Source: Asterochloris sp. CNOR1
Lineage: Eukaryota > Chlorophyta > Trebouxiophyceae > Trebouxiales > Trebouxiaceae
Assembly (NCBI GenBank): GCA_963969365.1
Contig: OZ017748.1
Coordinates: 372,001 to 436,000 of the forward strand
DNA: 64,000 nt
Reading direction: 5' to 3'
The notes below the pieces were generated by a model, which saw nothing but the letters and a program-made list of their open reading frames with translations, ran no database searches and was not told the DNA's origin. Of this stretch, positions 34,201 to 45,029 are shown piece after piece. The position numbers and the translations under genes were made by a program. How positions within the stretch are numbered: the stretch's first letter is position 1; every line of letters starts with the position of its first letter.

Positions 34201-37200
34201 GCAGCATTGACGGAACAAGCAGCTTGTTGCCGTGTTGACTCCAATCTACTTCCACAGCAAGCATGAAAGGCTGCTGAGCCCTGCTGAGACTGCTGAACTT
34301 CTTGAAACGTTCACTAGAGCATGCTGCGCTCCTTGAAGCGGGCAAAGAAGAAGAAGGGGGGGCCACAATTTGTGTAGAGTAGCAGGAACAGACATAAGCC
34401 GTCCACCTCCCTACAGACCTGTTCTCGCGCAGGCGCCGCTGGAAGGCAGGGTCCTCTTCAGCCGTGAGTTCCTCCTGTTCCCCAAAGTCCCCAGCTGCAA
34501 CCCTTACCAAGTCCACTTGCCTGTACCAGAATGAGCAAGGTCCTTGATCAGGTGTGCACAAGGCCTGTTGCATTGTTGACATCCAAGCGGCTGTAAGTGC
34601 AATGTTGTGCCTTGGTGTAATGGCAGCAGGCTGCACAAGCAAACAGGTTTCTGAGAGGGAAGCAACATAACTCTGCTTGAGCCAGCACACGGCAACAGTG
34701 AGCACATCCTTGTCCCATGGAGACACGGCAGCAGTTCCCTGGAAGCGGCCGCAGGCGCCCTGCCTGACACTAGCACGGACGGGAACCCACTTGAAGCGGC
34801 GGCACACCAGCTCCCTCAGCGCAGCGTTGGCCTCCTGCACCTGCTCAGCCCAGGTGCTGCAGACTTCTGACAGCCTGGCCTGCCCCTGCATGGCTCACAA
34901 AAAGAGTACTTGACACCATTCCTGGTATGTGCTTGTGACACCAGTGCAGTGAGCAGCAGCTGAGAGGGCGCTGTATGCAGAACGTGCACCGGCTGCAGAC
35001 AAGACTGCCTGCTGTCTGGAACCGTGCCAGATGAGGATGCCGGCCGGGCATCATGCTAAAGTCAGCTGTTGGCGGGCGGGGTGGCCCCTGGGTGTTGTGA
35101 CCCCAAGAATTCAACATATGCTGATGTGCACAGTTCGGCAGCAGTGCCTGCTGCATAATCTGTCGCCCACCTTGACCCAATCACCTGCTGCTCTTTGAAT
35201 GACTCAATGTTCTGTGCTCAGCAGTGCGGCCTCAGACGTGTACAGCCCAGCCCAATTCAGAGGTGAAATCCCACCTTACCTGAGCCATGCTCTCGGGTTG
35301 GTCTGCCGCCACATCGCTACTCTGCCTCAGGATGCGGCGCCCAGGGTCCATGTCAGGGTTTGCGGCCTGCTTCTCAGCCTTGAGAGCCCAGAAGCGCAGC
35401 AATGACTGAGCATCCTTCATGTCTGCCGCCATGGCAGCCTGCAGAGATGAAGTATAGATAATCCAGCTCAGATTGTGCAGCAGGCAGCCAAGGGAGCCCA
35501 GGAGGGACGCAAAGTCCTCCATGGCCAGGGCAGCCTGCAGAAATGAAGTCTTGCAAAGCAGGCAGCCTCTGCTTTGGGTCTGCAGCATTGATGGGTGTCC
35601 CCCATATCTGCTATTATGGCAGCCTGCAGGTAGTGGCGCACGAGATGTCCTAGCTTGGGGCAGGCTGCATGTCTCTGGCACATGAGGCAAGCAGAAGACA
35701 CTGCACTCTGCAGCATGGCACCATAGACCCATCTATCTGCCGAGCAGGTGATGCTGGAGACACACAGAGCACTGCATGGTCTCGATTACAAGGATGATGC
35801 AGCCGCCAGACCATGCAACGGCTGCTATGCTGGAGAAGGCAGCCGTACAGGCAGTGCAGATGATCTGCCGTGCTGCCTTGGCATGCTCCACCTCTGCTCA
35901 CCTGCTGGTCACGGGTGCCTACGCAGATCCTACTGGCAGATCTGCCTCCCACAGGATGTGAGCAGCAGCATTGGACGAGCTGTTGAGATGCACAGCTTGC
36001 TGCTTTGACGCTGAGAGAAGGCATGCTGGTGCACACAATTAGGCACCCCAGTCTGCACCTGCCGGTCAGCCAAGTCTGTTCAACATACCTGCTGCTCCCT
36101 GAGTGCCTCAGCACTCTCCGCAGGTGGCAGCCACTGCCAGGAGGTGTGCCCAGCAGCGCTTAGCGAGCTGTGGAGATGCAGAGGCTGCTGCTTCACACGA
36201 CTGAGTGTGTGTATGCTGGTGCGCATGAGCATCCTGCTGTGCAACTGCCCGCCGTCTGACTTCGACCTGTCCCTGGGCAGAGTAGATCATCACCTGCTGG
36301 TCCCTGAGTGCATCAGCAATCTCCACAGGCGGGGGCGCCTGCCACGGGATCTGAGCGGCGGCCTTGGGGGAGTTGGCAAACGGGGTCCTGCCCGCGCCCC
36401 GCCCAGACCTGGCACTGCTGTCTGGGGTGGACCCAGTGCCGGGAGTGCCGCCGGTGCCCAGCTGCCCGGAGTCTCGAGATCCCGTGTGCACATGGCGCAG
36501 CCCTGGGGGCCTGGCCTGGGCAGCCTCCCCAGCGCTGCTGGTGCGGCTGTGGGTGCCAGCTGCGCCCACCTGCATGCTGCTGCTGCGGCGCGGGACTGCA
36601 CGTGACTGGACTGTGCTGAGAAGGAGAGCAGGCCTGCTCAACAACCGTTCGTGCATGAGTGGATGTTGTTGCTGCAGGCACAGGCTTGCAAGGTGCAGGT
36701 CACAACTTCAGCAGGCTGTCTGCACTTGCCCGGCACAGGGGTCCGATGTGGCCCTGCATGCTTCTGCCTCAGGCTGGCGCTTCTAAGTGTCACCAGCTGC
36801 ATGCTGATGCTGCTGCAGTGCAGGGCAACCTACACAGTACGGCACAGGCATCTGTTGGAACAACAATACTTGCTGGACTCCCTGCCTACAGCACACCGCA
36901 CGGGCTTGCACAGGCTTCAGCGTCCCACTCGTGGAGACGACACTGAGCCTGCCTGATGCGGAAGCAGCATTCTTGCCAGAGTACAGACTGCAAAGAAAAC
37001 AGCCTCACCGGTTTCAGCCTGCCCAGAGCTCCCAGTGCGACTGTGAGCACCTGCAGTGCCCCCAGCAACAGCAGCAGCCTGGCCGTGGCTGCTCGTCCGG
37101 CTGTGCCCAGCGGTGGGACCGGCTGCAGCACCTGCAGCAAGCATGTGCCTCGGCCTGAGCTGCAGCAGGTGAGCCCAGCAGTGGGTGGTCACACTATCTT

Positions 37201-40200
37201 ACGGTACAGTTCTGGCTGCACAGAGTGCCTTGCTCTTTGTGGTCTGCACCTGACTCTCAGCCTGTTGACTTGAATCCAGCAGAGGACACCACAGCAACAT
37301 CACAACGTCATGGAGAAGTCTGGAACACATGCCCTGCTGCAGTGTCAATTGGCAGAGAGGTGTTTGTAGGGCAAGCACATCATGGCAACGACATGCGTTT
37401 AAACCCACAACCACCCAAGCCCCCATTTGCAGGGGCTTGTTCTGCTGCATAGGCTTGCCTGTAGAAATGTCCCCAGGACCGCCAGCCGCCAGGCTGCCAG
37501 CAGGGGCTGCGCCGCCAGCGGCCAGGCTGCCAGCAGAGGTGAGCGCTGAGAGGGGCACAGCGCCAAAGGGGTTGCTGTCCCTTATGGGGTTCCCTGCCCC
37601 CTCGGTCAGCGGCTTGCTCAGCGCCTTGGTGATGTTGAGGGGATGCAGCTGCATCAGGGCCCGCAGGGCCTCCTGATTCTCAGCCACAAAGCGAGGGGTG
37701 CTGCCTGCAGCAAGGGCCAGCTGTTGAGTGCAGGCAGGACATCGCGCTCACCACTTGTCAGCTGGGTGGGGGTTGCTGTCTGTGCGGCAAAGGTAACACC
37801 AGAAATGTACAGCTTTCAGGATGTTCCACGATGTGGGCAGAGCAAGGTATCACACCAGCGTGTGGGGCTGCTTCTGGCTTCATGCCAAGCCCTGGAGCAG
37901 GGGCATAGCAAAGACTGAGGATGAGTGCATGTCTTTAGGATGGTGTGGCGGCCTAGCCTCTTGCTGGCATAGAGATCTTTGGAGGAAGCCAGAGCTTGTG
38001 CTGAAGGGCTGCTGCCTGCCACTGACTGCTGTGAACGCAGCCAGATCAGCGAGGTAAAGTAGGTCTAGCATGCAGGCTGCATCAGAATGTGGCACATGTA
38101 AGTGATGCTGACAGGCAGGCACCTTGGCAGGTACCGTCAATGTACTTTTCACTGTGATGGCTTTGGGGCCAATGGCAGCTGCTTCATTGGCAATGATCCA
38201 CTAAGGCTCAAGTGCATCCTGTCCCCACACCTGATGGTTACAGCAGCTCAAATTGGGGATCACCTGCAACTGATGAGGATGACAAGCACAGCAGTGAACT
38301 GCCCCCAACAGCACACCTGGCAGGGACTCTGGACTCAGGGGCGCCAGCAGGGCATAGATGTTGGACAGCACAGGACTGCTGCCCTCGTACAGCTGTGCCA
38401 GCTTGGCCAGGTGCGCTGAGATGGCGTCCTTGGGCACGATGGGCCCCAGCTGGGTCTCGTGCTTGAAGAAGCGTAGGACAAACTCCTCCCACAGGGGCAG
38501 GGCTGCGGCACCATAGCCAATGGAGGTGGCGGCCTCCTGCAGGAAGCAGAGGAGCAACACAAAGTGCCTGACGGCCCCTTAAAAGGCTCTGTATGAGGTT
38601 TACAGGGGCAGTGGTGTCAAGGGTGGCCAACTGCAGCAATGAGCGGGCAGGAACTGCCAGCATCTGCCTGGAGCAGCTGCTAGAGGCTGCAGGTCAGCCA
38701 CACAAGCACACCACTGGATGCCAGCCAGTGAACAACTTGCAGCAAGCTGCAGACTTGACGAGCTGCCACAGAGCAGGCAGCACCCTGCCGGACTCGGCGC
38801 GGCGTGACATTGATGCTTGGCTCATGAGTCTCAAAAGCCCACCTGGATGGCCAGAATCTCCTCTGCACTGCGCCCCAGTGCGCCCCCATTGCCCCTGTGC
38901 TGCCCAGACGCAGCAGGTTGCAGCTGCATTGCCTGCTCATATGAGGGGGGGGCCCCCTCAGGCCTTGCAGCTGCTGCAGGCCTGAGGGGTGGCCTTGCAG
39001 GGATCTTGTCGGCTGCATTGGACAGCCTGCAGGCCAGCAGCAGTAACCTCGCCGTGTCATTATCTGGCGGGGCCACTGGAAGAGCGCTTGGGCCCAGGCT
39101 CAGGAAGATGAGCTGAAAACACAAATTTGGTGCACCGCCACCCTCAGCCCAAATGCTTTCTGGGCATGAACAAGGTGACCAGGGGCACCTCGGTGGAGCA
39201 ATGCATCACCCAGTTCCAGCTCACCAGCAAGCAAGCACTGCCAACCACTGCCACTCTCGTGGATTGCTGGTCTCCAGGTTCAGCAGTGGCACCCAGAGGG
39301 CTCGAGCACGATCGGGACCGATGGCTGCAATGACGCTGCGCAAGCACTCCTGCACGCCAAGTGGCAGGGTGAGCGGGGCTGGTGCAGAAGTCATAACTCC
39401 GGAAGCTAACCAGAGCACAGCTGCAGCATGAGGACCCCTTCAAGTCCCTGTACAATCAGGCAACAAGATGTAGAGTCATAAGATAGCAGACCCCAAGAAG
39501 CCACGGTACATGTCTTCTGTGAACCTGGAGCACACTGTACTCTCAAGCTGAGGTTGCAGGCCCCGCACTGTGATCCTGTGGACATATACAGGCAGCGCGC
39601 TCCTGATGTTGGCCTCACATGCAGACAACCTGAGACGGCTGCTGCATGTCCTGCCTGTCAGGAGTAGCCCCACGCTGGCTCTCACAAGGCATGCCCTGTC
39701 AGAGATGCACCTACACCTTACGGCGTCTGTTGTTGTCATGAGGAGCACAACTGCCTCACCTGGACAACATGGGACAGCAGCTGCATGTCCTGCCCATCTG
39801 CAGCAGCCCCCAGCTGAGCCACTCCACTACCATGGTAGTACAGCAGCTGCACCAGGTCGCTCATCAGGGAGAGAGCGCTGGGGGGCAGGCTGGCCACGGC
39901 CTGGCAGCAGACCAGGACCTCCAGCCACTGAGCGCTGGCTGTCAGGGCAGCCTCTCCCGGGCTGACCGTGCTGCCACGCTTGGCCTGGACGGCCGCCTTC
40001 GCCTGGCGGTCACGCGGGGAGGCTGGAGGTGTTGCGTCTGGCGTCTGCAGTGGGCACACACATTGCAATGGCATGTACAAGGAGAGCAGCAGTGCAGGCT
40101 TTCTGGTGGGGCGTTGCAGGAGGAGGGGCATCACTGGCTGGGTAAGCTACTTTCTCAGTGTGCTTTGGGGGCATGCCTCACAGCCAAGACTGCAAGATGC

Positions 40201-43200
40201 CAGCCCTAGCACCTAAGCTGCAGCAACAGGAACCCTCCACTGGTGGCAGTGATGGTGTGGTGTGCTCCTGTAGCACACAAAGGGGCATCATTCTTATTGC
40301 TGCCTCACAGCAGAGCTCAAGAGGCAGGCAGTGTCAAGCAGCACTTGTGAATGCTGGCATACCTGGTCATCTCAAGCAAAATTTGTGAGCCAGACCTCTC
40401 TGTTCATGTCAGACCTCACCTGAGAACCGGGCGTCTGTGTCGCCCTGTTTGCTGCAACCCCTCTGTTGATCAGCCGCAGCAGCGCTGCCCTGACGGGGGA
40501 GATGACTGCGTCTGCTGCCCCAGGGCTGGAGGACTGGAGGGCACTAGACAGAGTGGACGCGACAGCAGGAAGCCGTGACCTGCAGACAGGCCATGTCCAG
40601 TAGGTGCAAGTGCCACATGCGCTGGCCCAAGGATTGCAAGGCTGGATTGGAAGACTAGAGGGCCTTGGGCAGAGTGGATGCAAGGGCAGTGCGCCGTGAC
40701 CTGCAGATGGCACATGCCCTTAGGGCGCAAGTGCTGGATGTTGGGAGCTGAGTTTGGTGCTGCAGAACCTCACAGGTAGGGTGCCAGTGGTTGCAACACA
40801 AGCACTGTGTGTCCATGAGCTCTGGGTGACACCGCAACACATTGCAGGCAGGCTGCTGGTGAGTGCGGCAGCAGTCTGCCGCCCAGCTCAGCGGAATGCC
40901 GCAACTTATTGTCCTGGTTGGTCAGCTTGTGCTAACACAAGGCACACGGTGTGCCAGACGATGCCTGCATGATCTGTCCCCCTTCCTGCTGCTGTTTGTG
41001 TGAGGAATGCCATTCCCCTGCCCTTCTGTGCTCTTCTATGCAGAGCTCGTGATAGCAGCGGCTGCTGCAAACAATTTTCTGCAGGCGGGTTTCCACGTTG
41101 CAGAGCTAGACAGATCTGCCTCCGGTTCCACGAGCAGCCAACTCCAGAACAACTAGCCAGCGTGCATTTCTACATCTGCAGATCTCTCACCTCAAGGGCT
41201 TTGTCTGAGGGCCTCAGCTACAGGCCAGGCTGAGACACAGCAGCCTCACCTGAAGAGCCTTGCTTCAGCGCATAGCTGCAGCAGCCAAGCCTGGAAGACA
41301 CATCTGGGGAATCCTTTCCTTTGAAGCATGGCTCTGGCGCCGCAGCTGCAGCAGCCAAGGCCGAAGCACAGCAGCAGCAGACTCACCTCAGAAACTCGTG
41401 GTCCATTGCCACAGCTGCATCCACAAACCGCAGCATCACGCTGCCCGCTGCCTCTGGGTGATTGTGCTCTGTGAGGTGACGAGGGAGCTCAAAGAACGTC
41501 ATGTTTTCCAAGAGAGCTTTGGCTTTGCCCTCCTTCTGCAGCAGGCAGTCACAGACCTTGCATGAAGAATATGAATGGGCAACATCACATCACTCAATGA
41601 TGATGCCCATCCGGATACAGGTGCCATGTGGAGGGCATGACTGGGCACCACAACATCTGGCAGACAGATGGGGCGACCTCAGAGGCTCACAAAGCAACCC
41701 AGCAGATTGCTGGGGCCTGCTGCTCACCTCAGCAGAGTCGCTTGACCGGGCCCACAGCTCTAGAAGGCCCAGCCCCAGCTGCAGCTGAGCCCACGCCCAC
41801 AGAGCCTGCCCCACAGAGGACATGGGAGGCGCCTACAGGCAGCAGGGCACCTGGAGATGAGTGGCATAAGATGACAGAACCTGCCCCAAAGAGCAACAGA
41901 GTGGCATGGGCTGACAGAGGCTACCCCACGGAGGACATGGGAGGCCCCTGCAGGCAGCATGGCACATGGAGTTGCGTGATTGGTAGGTCTGCTTAGCTCT
42001 GGACCAATGCAGTTCCAACATGCAGGGCTGTCTTGCGTTCTTCTTGCAGTTGTTACTATGGTTGGCACAACCCTGCAAAATCTCAATTGCCAGCAATGCA
42101 GCATTGATAAAGGCTGGAGTTCTGAGTTCTGGCACATGAAGTGGCAGTTAGAGTCCTGACAGAGGTTGCAGTCATGGCGTGCCCCTCACTCAGGACTGCA
42201 GCACTAGCTGGCCACGCTGACCGTGCAGGGCAGAAGACACACAGTGGAGACCAGCAAGCAGACCGGCTCCTGGGAGGGCCACCAGTCCGCACAGAAGCAC
42301 CCACCTCAGCTGTACACAGCACATGAGCCTCCTCCGCGTTGACGTCGTCCACCCCACACAGGGCGCGCCCTGCTGGCTGCTGCAGCAGGCCCCAGATCCA
42401 GCGGCGAGCCTTCACATGCTGTGGGCCGGACGCCTCTGTGCCGCTCTGAGCAGCGCTGGCCGCAGCCAGCAGGGTGAGCAGTAGCCTGATGCGCATGGGG
42501 CCTGCGGGATCAGCAGCAGCAGCATGCGCACAGGGCCTGCCGGCAACCTGTTGGTAGTGCTCACCAGTGCAGCACATGACCTACGCGGCAATGGCTTCTG
42601 CTTACAACTGCTGACAAAGAGCGGTACAGGGCGTGAGCATGTTAGCTCTGCAACCACACAATGCTTTGCAACAAGGAACAACAAGAAACAACAAGAAACA
42701 GTTTGAGAATGGGGTTTCGCTCCTGCAGGACGACGACATGCTGCGCTGATGAATTTCTGAGCAGCTCCCTGCGCAAGTGCAGCTCACTTGGAAGCTGTGC
42801 AGCGAGCTGCTCCAGAGGCATCTGCTGCAGCATGTGCAGTGCCAGCGGGGCCCCAACATGAGGCCCTCTGCTCCAGATGAACTGAGCCCACGTTGTGGCC
42901 GGCACACTCCCCAAAGCTGAATGGCTGCTGCCATCTGGCAGGCCCAGCGTTTCACAGGTGACCTGCACCGCACACGCCACTTTGCTTCCTGAAGTTGCAA
43001 ACTTATGAAGTGTCCCTCAGCTTTGAAGATGCTACAGCAGTGCTTAAGACAGGATGCTCTCTGGCTGGCGGGCTGAGAGGCCGTGCTCCGAGGCAACAAA
43101 GTGAGGCAGCGCACCTCTTGTGTGACATCCTGAGCCACAGCCAGAACAGCCAACATCAGTTCCCAAGCCACTGCCTCACGCAGGCCTGGAAAGGCCTCAG

Positions 43201-45023
43201 CGATGGTCTGGCAAACCTGCAGCGCGAGAACAGACTTGGCCAAGGGTCATTGCACAGGGGGCCACAGGGCAAGGGCAGAAGCAAGTATGGGACACAGCAC
43301 TGTCTGACAGACATGCACACAGGTGCAGCTTCAGGGAGTGAGGTGATTCAGCGGCACCTGAAGGACCTCAGTCAAGCTGACATGCAAGTTTATGCAGTCT
43401 TAAGGAGTGAGATGGCACCTGGACAACCACAGTCATGCTGGCCTGGCTGTCGGCAGAGCTCACAGCGAGATGCCTGACAGCCAGGCGCAGCAAGCGGCTG
43501 ACAGGCACCAGAACTGCTGCCTTGCCCTGGTCTGCCCCCAGCTGTGGCAGGTGAGCCCAGGGCGGCTGGCACAGCAGCAGCGTGCAGGCTCTGAGCCAGG
43601 CAGCGGTGTCAGGCTGTCCTGCTGGCAGCCTGGCCGGCTCCTGCAGAGACAGGTGACAGCAGTTACAGTGGCAGTGCAGCCATGCGCTCAAAGCTCACAA
43701 GCTCCAAGACGGGGTCACGCACCCAAGGTGGGAATTTGCATGGCAGGGGCCTCAGTGGCCTCCGTGTTGTGTCAGGCTTCAGCAGGCCTGCGCTCGCTAC
43801 TTGCTGTCCCCCACATAATCAGGTTCAACAGCCCCACAATGCGCAGCATACTGTCGTCGTGCTTCCATTGCACAGCGGGATCAGCTTGGCAACGCCACAT
43901 ATGGAATGCTGTATGTCCGGGCTTGTTCCGGACACCAACCTCCACTGTGATTGCGACCAGGCTGAGTCTCTGGGAACTTGACCTCAGCTATCTTCACTAC
44001 CCTTGTTCACGCGTTGTGCTGGCAACCCACCTGTGCAGAGGCAGCCTCCACCAATGCTGCCAGCAGCTCCGGCACCTGCTCAATGCTGGGCTGCAGCAGG
44101 GCAGCCGCCCAGCCGGCAGCTGCCACATGGCTCAGCAGCACGGGCACCAGCGCCTCCAGCCCAGCCGGGCCACTGACTCCCCCCTTAGAGGATTGGGCCA
44201 CTGAGCCTTCCTGAGCAGAGGCGTCTGCTGCCTGGTGTCTGCTAGGTCCCCTCTCCCCTGCCTCTGCAGCTGCAGCTGCCTGCAGGTACTCCAGCCCCAC
44301 ATGCAGCGCGGCGTGCTGCACCAGCTGGGTGCTGCTGGGGCAGGCCTTGGCGGCCGCGGGGCCCAGCTCAGAGGCGGCCTGGAGGACCTGGTCCAGAACA
44401 CTGAGCACTGCAGGGGCGCTGCTGCCAGCGGCCTTCAGTGCCCTGCAGGAATGTTGGCACCAGTCAATGCAGGGGTGGTCAATGCAGCATCAGTCAATGG
44501 GGGCAGAAGGAGGCCTGCCGCCAACAGCGCAGGTCCCTGTACATTGCCGGCAGCTCAGCCCCTGCAGGCATGAGGTCACCAGTCCTACAGAAGCAGCATC
44601 TGCAGGGACATGCCCGTGGAGTCCACATCTCTCTGAGGAGGCACTGCAGCTCAGGGAGTCAGGCACTTCAGTCCTCACTTCTGGGCTCAGAGTTGTGGCT
44701 GCTGCTCCGCTGGCAGGGCAGCTTCCTGGCCGGGACCAACCTCACCCTTGAGCAGAGCGGTTTGTCTCACCAGGTCTGTTTTGCCACCTGCGATTGTCCA
44801 GGCTTCCATGCAGCAGCAGCCGCGCCCACCTGTCAACGGTGTGGAGCAGGCGGCGCTCGCCAACCTTCACCTCCAGAGCACTGGAGGCCAGGGCCCCCTC
44901 TGCAGCCCTGTGCCACTGAGAGATAGCTGCCCCCAGCAGCTGCTGCTCTGCCTCTGCCACAAACTGTGCCTGCACGACGCGCACCTGGCGGCTGCGGAAG
45001 CTGACAGGCAGGCGGGACTTTAT
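22252..45023 (-). CDS. Very large alpha-helical protein (or neighbouring proteins), unidentified
   Basis: For some 23 kb nearly all coding-like exons lie on the minus strand, 100-400 bp each, separated by introns of about 100-700 bp with CTGCAG-type acceptors and GTGAG-type donors. They code Leu/Ala/Gln-rich helical sequence like HEAT or ARM solenoids, with proline/serine linkers. Examples are 44442-44031, 43640-43419, 42962-about 42750, about 42505-42303, 41560-41385, 40579-40423, 40044-39760, 38540-38324, 37690-37472, 35440-35282, 33312-32995, 32690-32435, 31060-30815, 26397-26233. The pieces 'CEALGLP' (about 32640) and 'CETLGLP' (about 42950) recur, hinting at long repeats or two related genes. 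I recognise no family; scaffold proteins such as nucleoporins, Mediator or Integrator subunits are possible but unproven. The true start and the number of genes are open. No kinase, WD or other catalytic domain is visible. Confidence 0.5.
22538..25411 (-). CDS. C-terminal exon block of the large helical protein
   Basis: Five exons join in phase: 25411-25193, 24865-24714, 24014-23616, 23190-23020 and 22663-22538. They code LEQLSRLLAGLHGYAALL, then RLRSARAMLQPKTPSST, then a basic/Gly-Ser-Pro-rich linker (MGKLSRGLKGMLGPR, TLAGFRAKIFSGG), then VHVLLRVGLAALAVSDYI, then a short helical end. A final exon probably runs to a stop at 22252 (LKQLLFPAVPFALPVP). The phase agreement shows that this is one transcript. 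The linker with KLSRGLKGML could be an amphipathic membrane-binding or nuclear-targeting element, but this is inference. Confidence 0.7.
23503..23530. repeat. Echo of an exon end in the large minus-strand gene
   Basis: The exon end and donor at 23606-23632 (gcacctcctggggcatg) recurs at 23506-23530 as gcacctcctgggccatg, about 100 bp into the intron. Confidence 0.7.
26538..26850. repeat. Echo ladder of exon 26397-26233
   Basis: The front of the exon (minus strand ASCASSHPKLALCLVRIML, acceptor at 26398) recurs at 26538-26606, offset about 199 bp, reading AACTINDPQLALCLLPIML. More decayed copies lie at about 26648-26700 and 26722-26830. The first copy keeps its CTGCAG acceptor and an open frame and could still splice. 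Confidence 0.85.
29457..29665. repeat. Two echoes of the exon starting near 29405
   Basis: The true exon start codes GEILADLVAAASL on the minus strand. Copies with the shared core tactggcaga / ccggcagatctggtgg are at about 29457-29490 and 29637-29665, each after a short TGCAG-like stretch. Confidence 0.6.
32266..32345. repeat. Echo of exon end near 32457-32535
   Basis: Minus strand reads AAARLVAVASKRQMSVANLPV in two short pieces, against AAARLVATASMSRVPVADLPV in the true exon, offset about 190 bp. The frame is kept. Confidence 0.85.
35490..35640. repeat. Two echoes of the exon starting at 35440
   Basis: The true exon starts AAMAADMKDAQSLLRF after CTGCAG. Copies read AALAMEDFASLL (from about 35534) and AAIIADMGDTHQ (from about 35627), each right after a CTGCAG acceptor, at spacings close to 93 bp. 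Confidence 0.8.
35945..36190. repeat. Echoes of the exon end near 36295-36360
   Basis: The true exon ends VEIADALRDQQ then a GTGATG donor. A similar stretch, cctgctgctccctgagtgc, is at 36090-36110 with its following bases, about 205 bp away. A further copy of the next intron part lies at 35945-36005 against 36145-36200. Confidence 0.65.
36300..36606 (-). CDS. Ser/Gly-rich linker exon of the large helical protein
   Basis: This exon codes a low-complexity, disordered linker (HSRTSSAGEAAQ, TGGTPGTGSTPDSSARSG, GRTPFANSPKAAAQ) followed by a helical VEIADALRDQQ end. S/T-P and RxxS patterns make it a plausible phosphorylation platform. It joins in phase to the exon at 35440. A related stretch is repeated at 37010-37140. 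Confidence 0.5.
37010..37140. repeat. Echo of the Ser/Gly-rich linker exon
   Basis: Minus strand contains AGHSRTSSHGQAAA and AGAHSRTGSSGQAE, both close to AGTHSRTSSAGEAAQ in the exon near 36570. Two tandem copies about 50 bp apart sit about 500 bp from the exon. Confidence 0.7.
40645..40705. repeat. Echo of the exon starting at 40579
   Basis: Minus strand reads SRRTALASTLPKAL after CTGCAG; the true exon starts SRLPAVASTLSSAL after CTGCAG. The offset is about 121 bp and the frame is open. Confidence 0.85.
42508..42541. repeat. Short-range echo of the exon starting at 42505
   Basis: The exon start coding GPMRIRLLLTLL is preceded only 36 bp away by a copy coding GPVRMLLLLIP with its own acceptor-like bases. 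This is the tightest spacing seen. Confidence 0.65.
42665..42703. repeat. AACAACAAGA short tandem repeat
   Basis: Three near-perfect units of a 10-bp motif (aacaaggaac, aacaagaaac, aacaagaaac). It is a simple microsatellite-like tract in an intron. Confidence 0.8.
43419..45023 (-). CDS. N-terminal exon block of the large helical protein
   Basis: Three strong exons: 45023-44830 (IKSRLPVSFRSRQVRVVQ, AEQQLLGAAISQWHRAA), 44442-44031 (VLDQVLQAASELGPAAAK, ALVPVLLSHVAAAGWAAALL) and 43640-43419 (LVPVSRLLRLAVRHLAVSS). All are Leu/Ala-rich helices with clean CTGCAG acceptors and GT donors. Coding-like stretches at 45175-45501 and 45960-46090 may be further upstream exons. Whether this block belongs to the same transcript as the 22-26 kb block is not proven. 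Confidence 0.5.
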
Positions 45024-45029
45024 CTGCAG

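Noticed and set aside
42508-42600. Exon start reading MRIRLLLTLLAAASAA as a signal peptide of a new gene
   Set aside because: A CGCAG acceptor directly precedes it, the frame is open through it, and a close echo with the same hydrophobic codons lies upstream. It is more likely an internal helix of the large protein.
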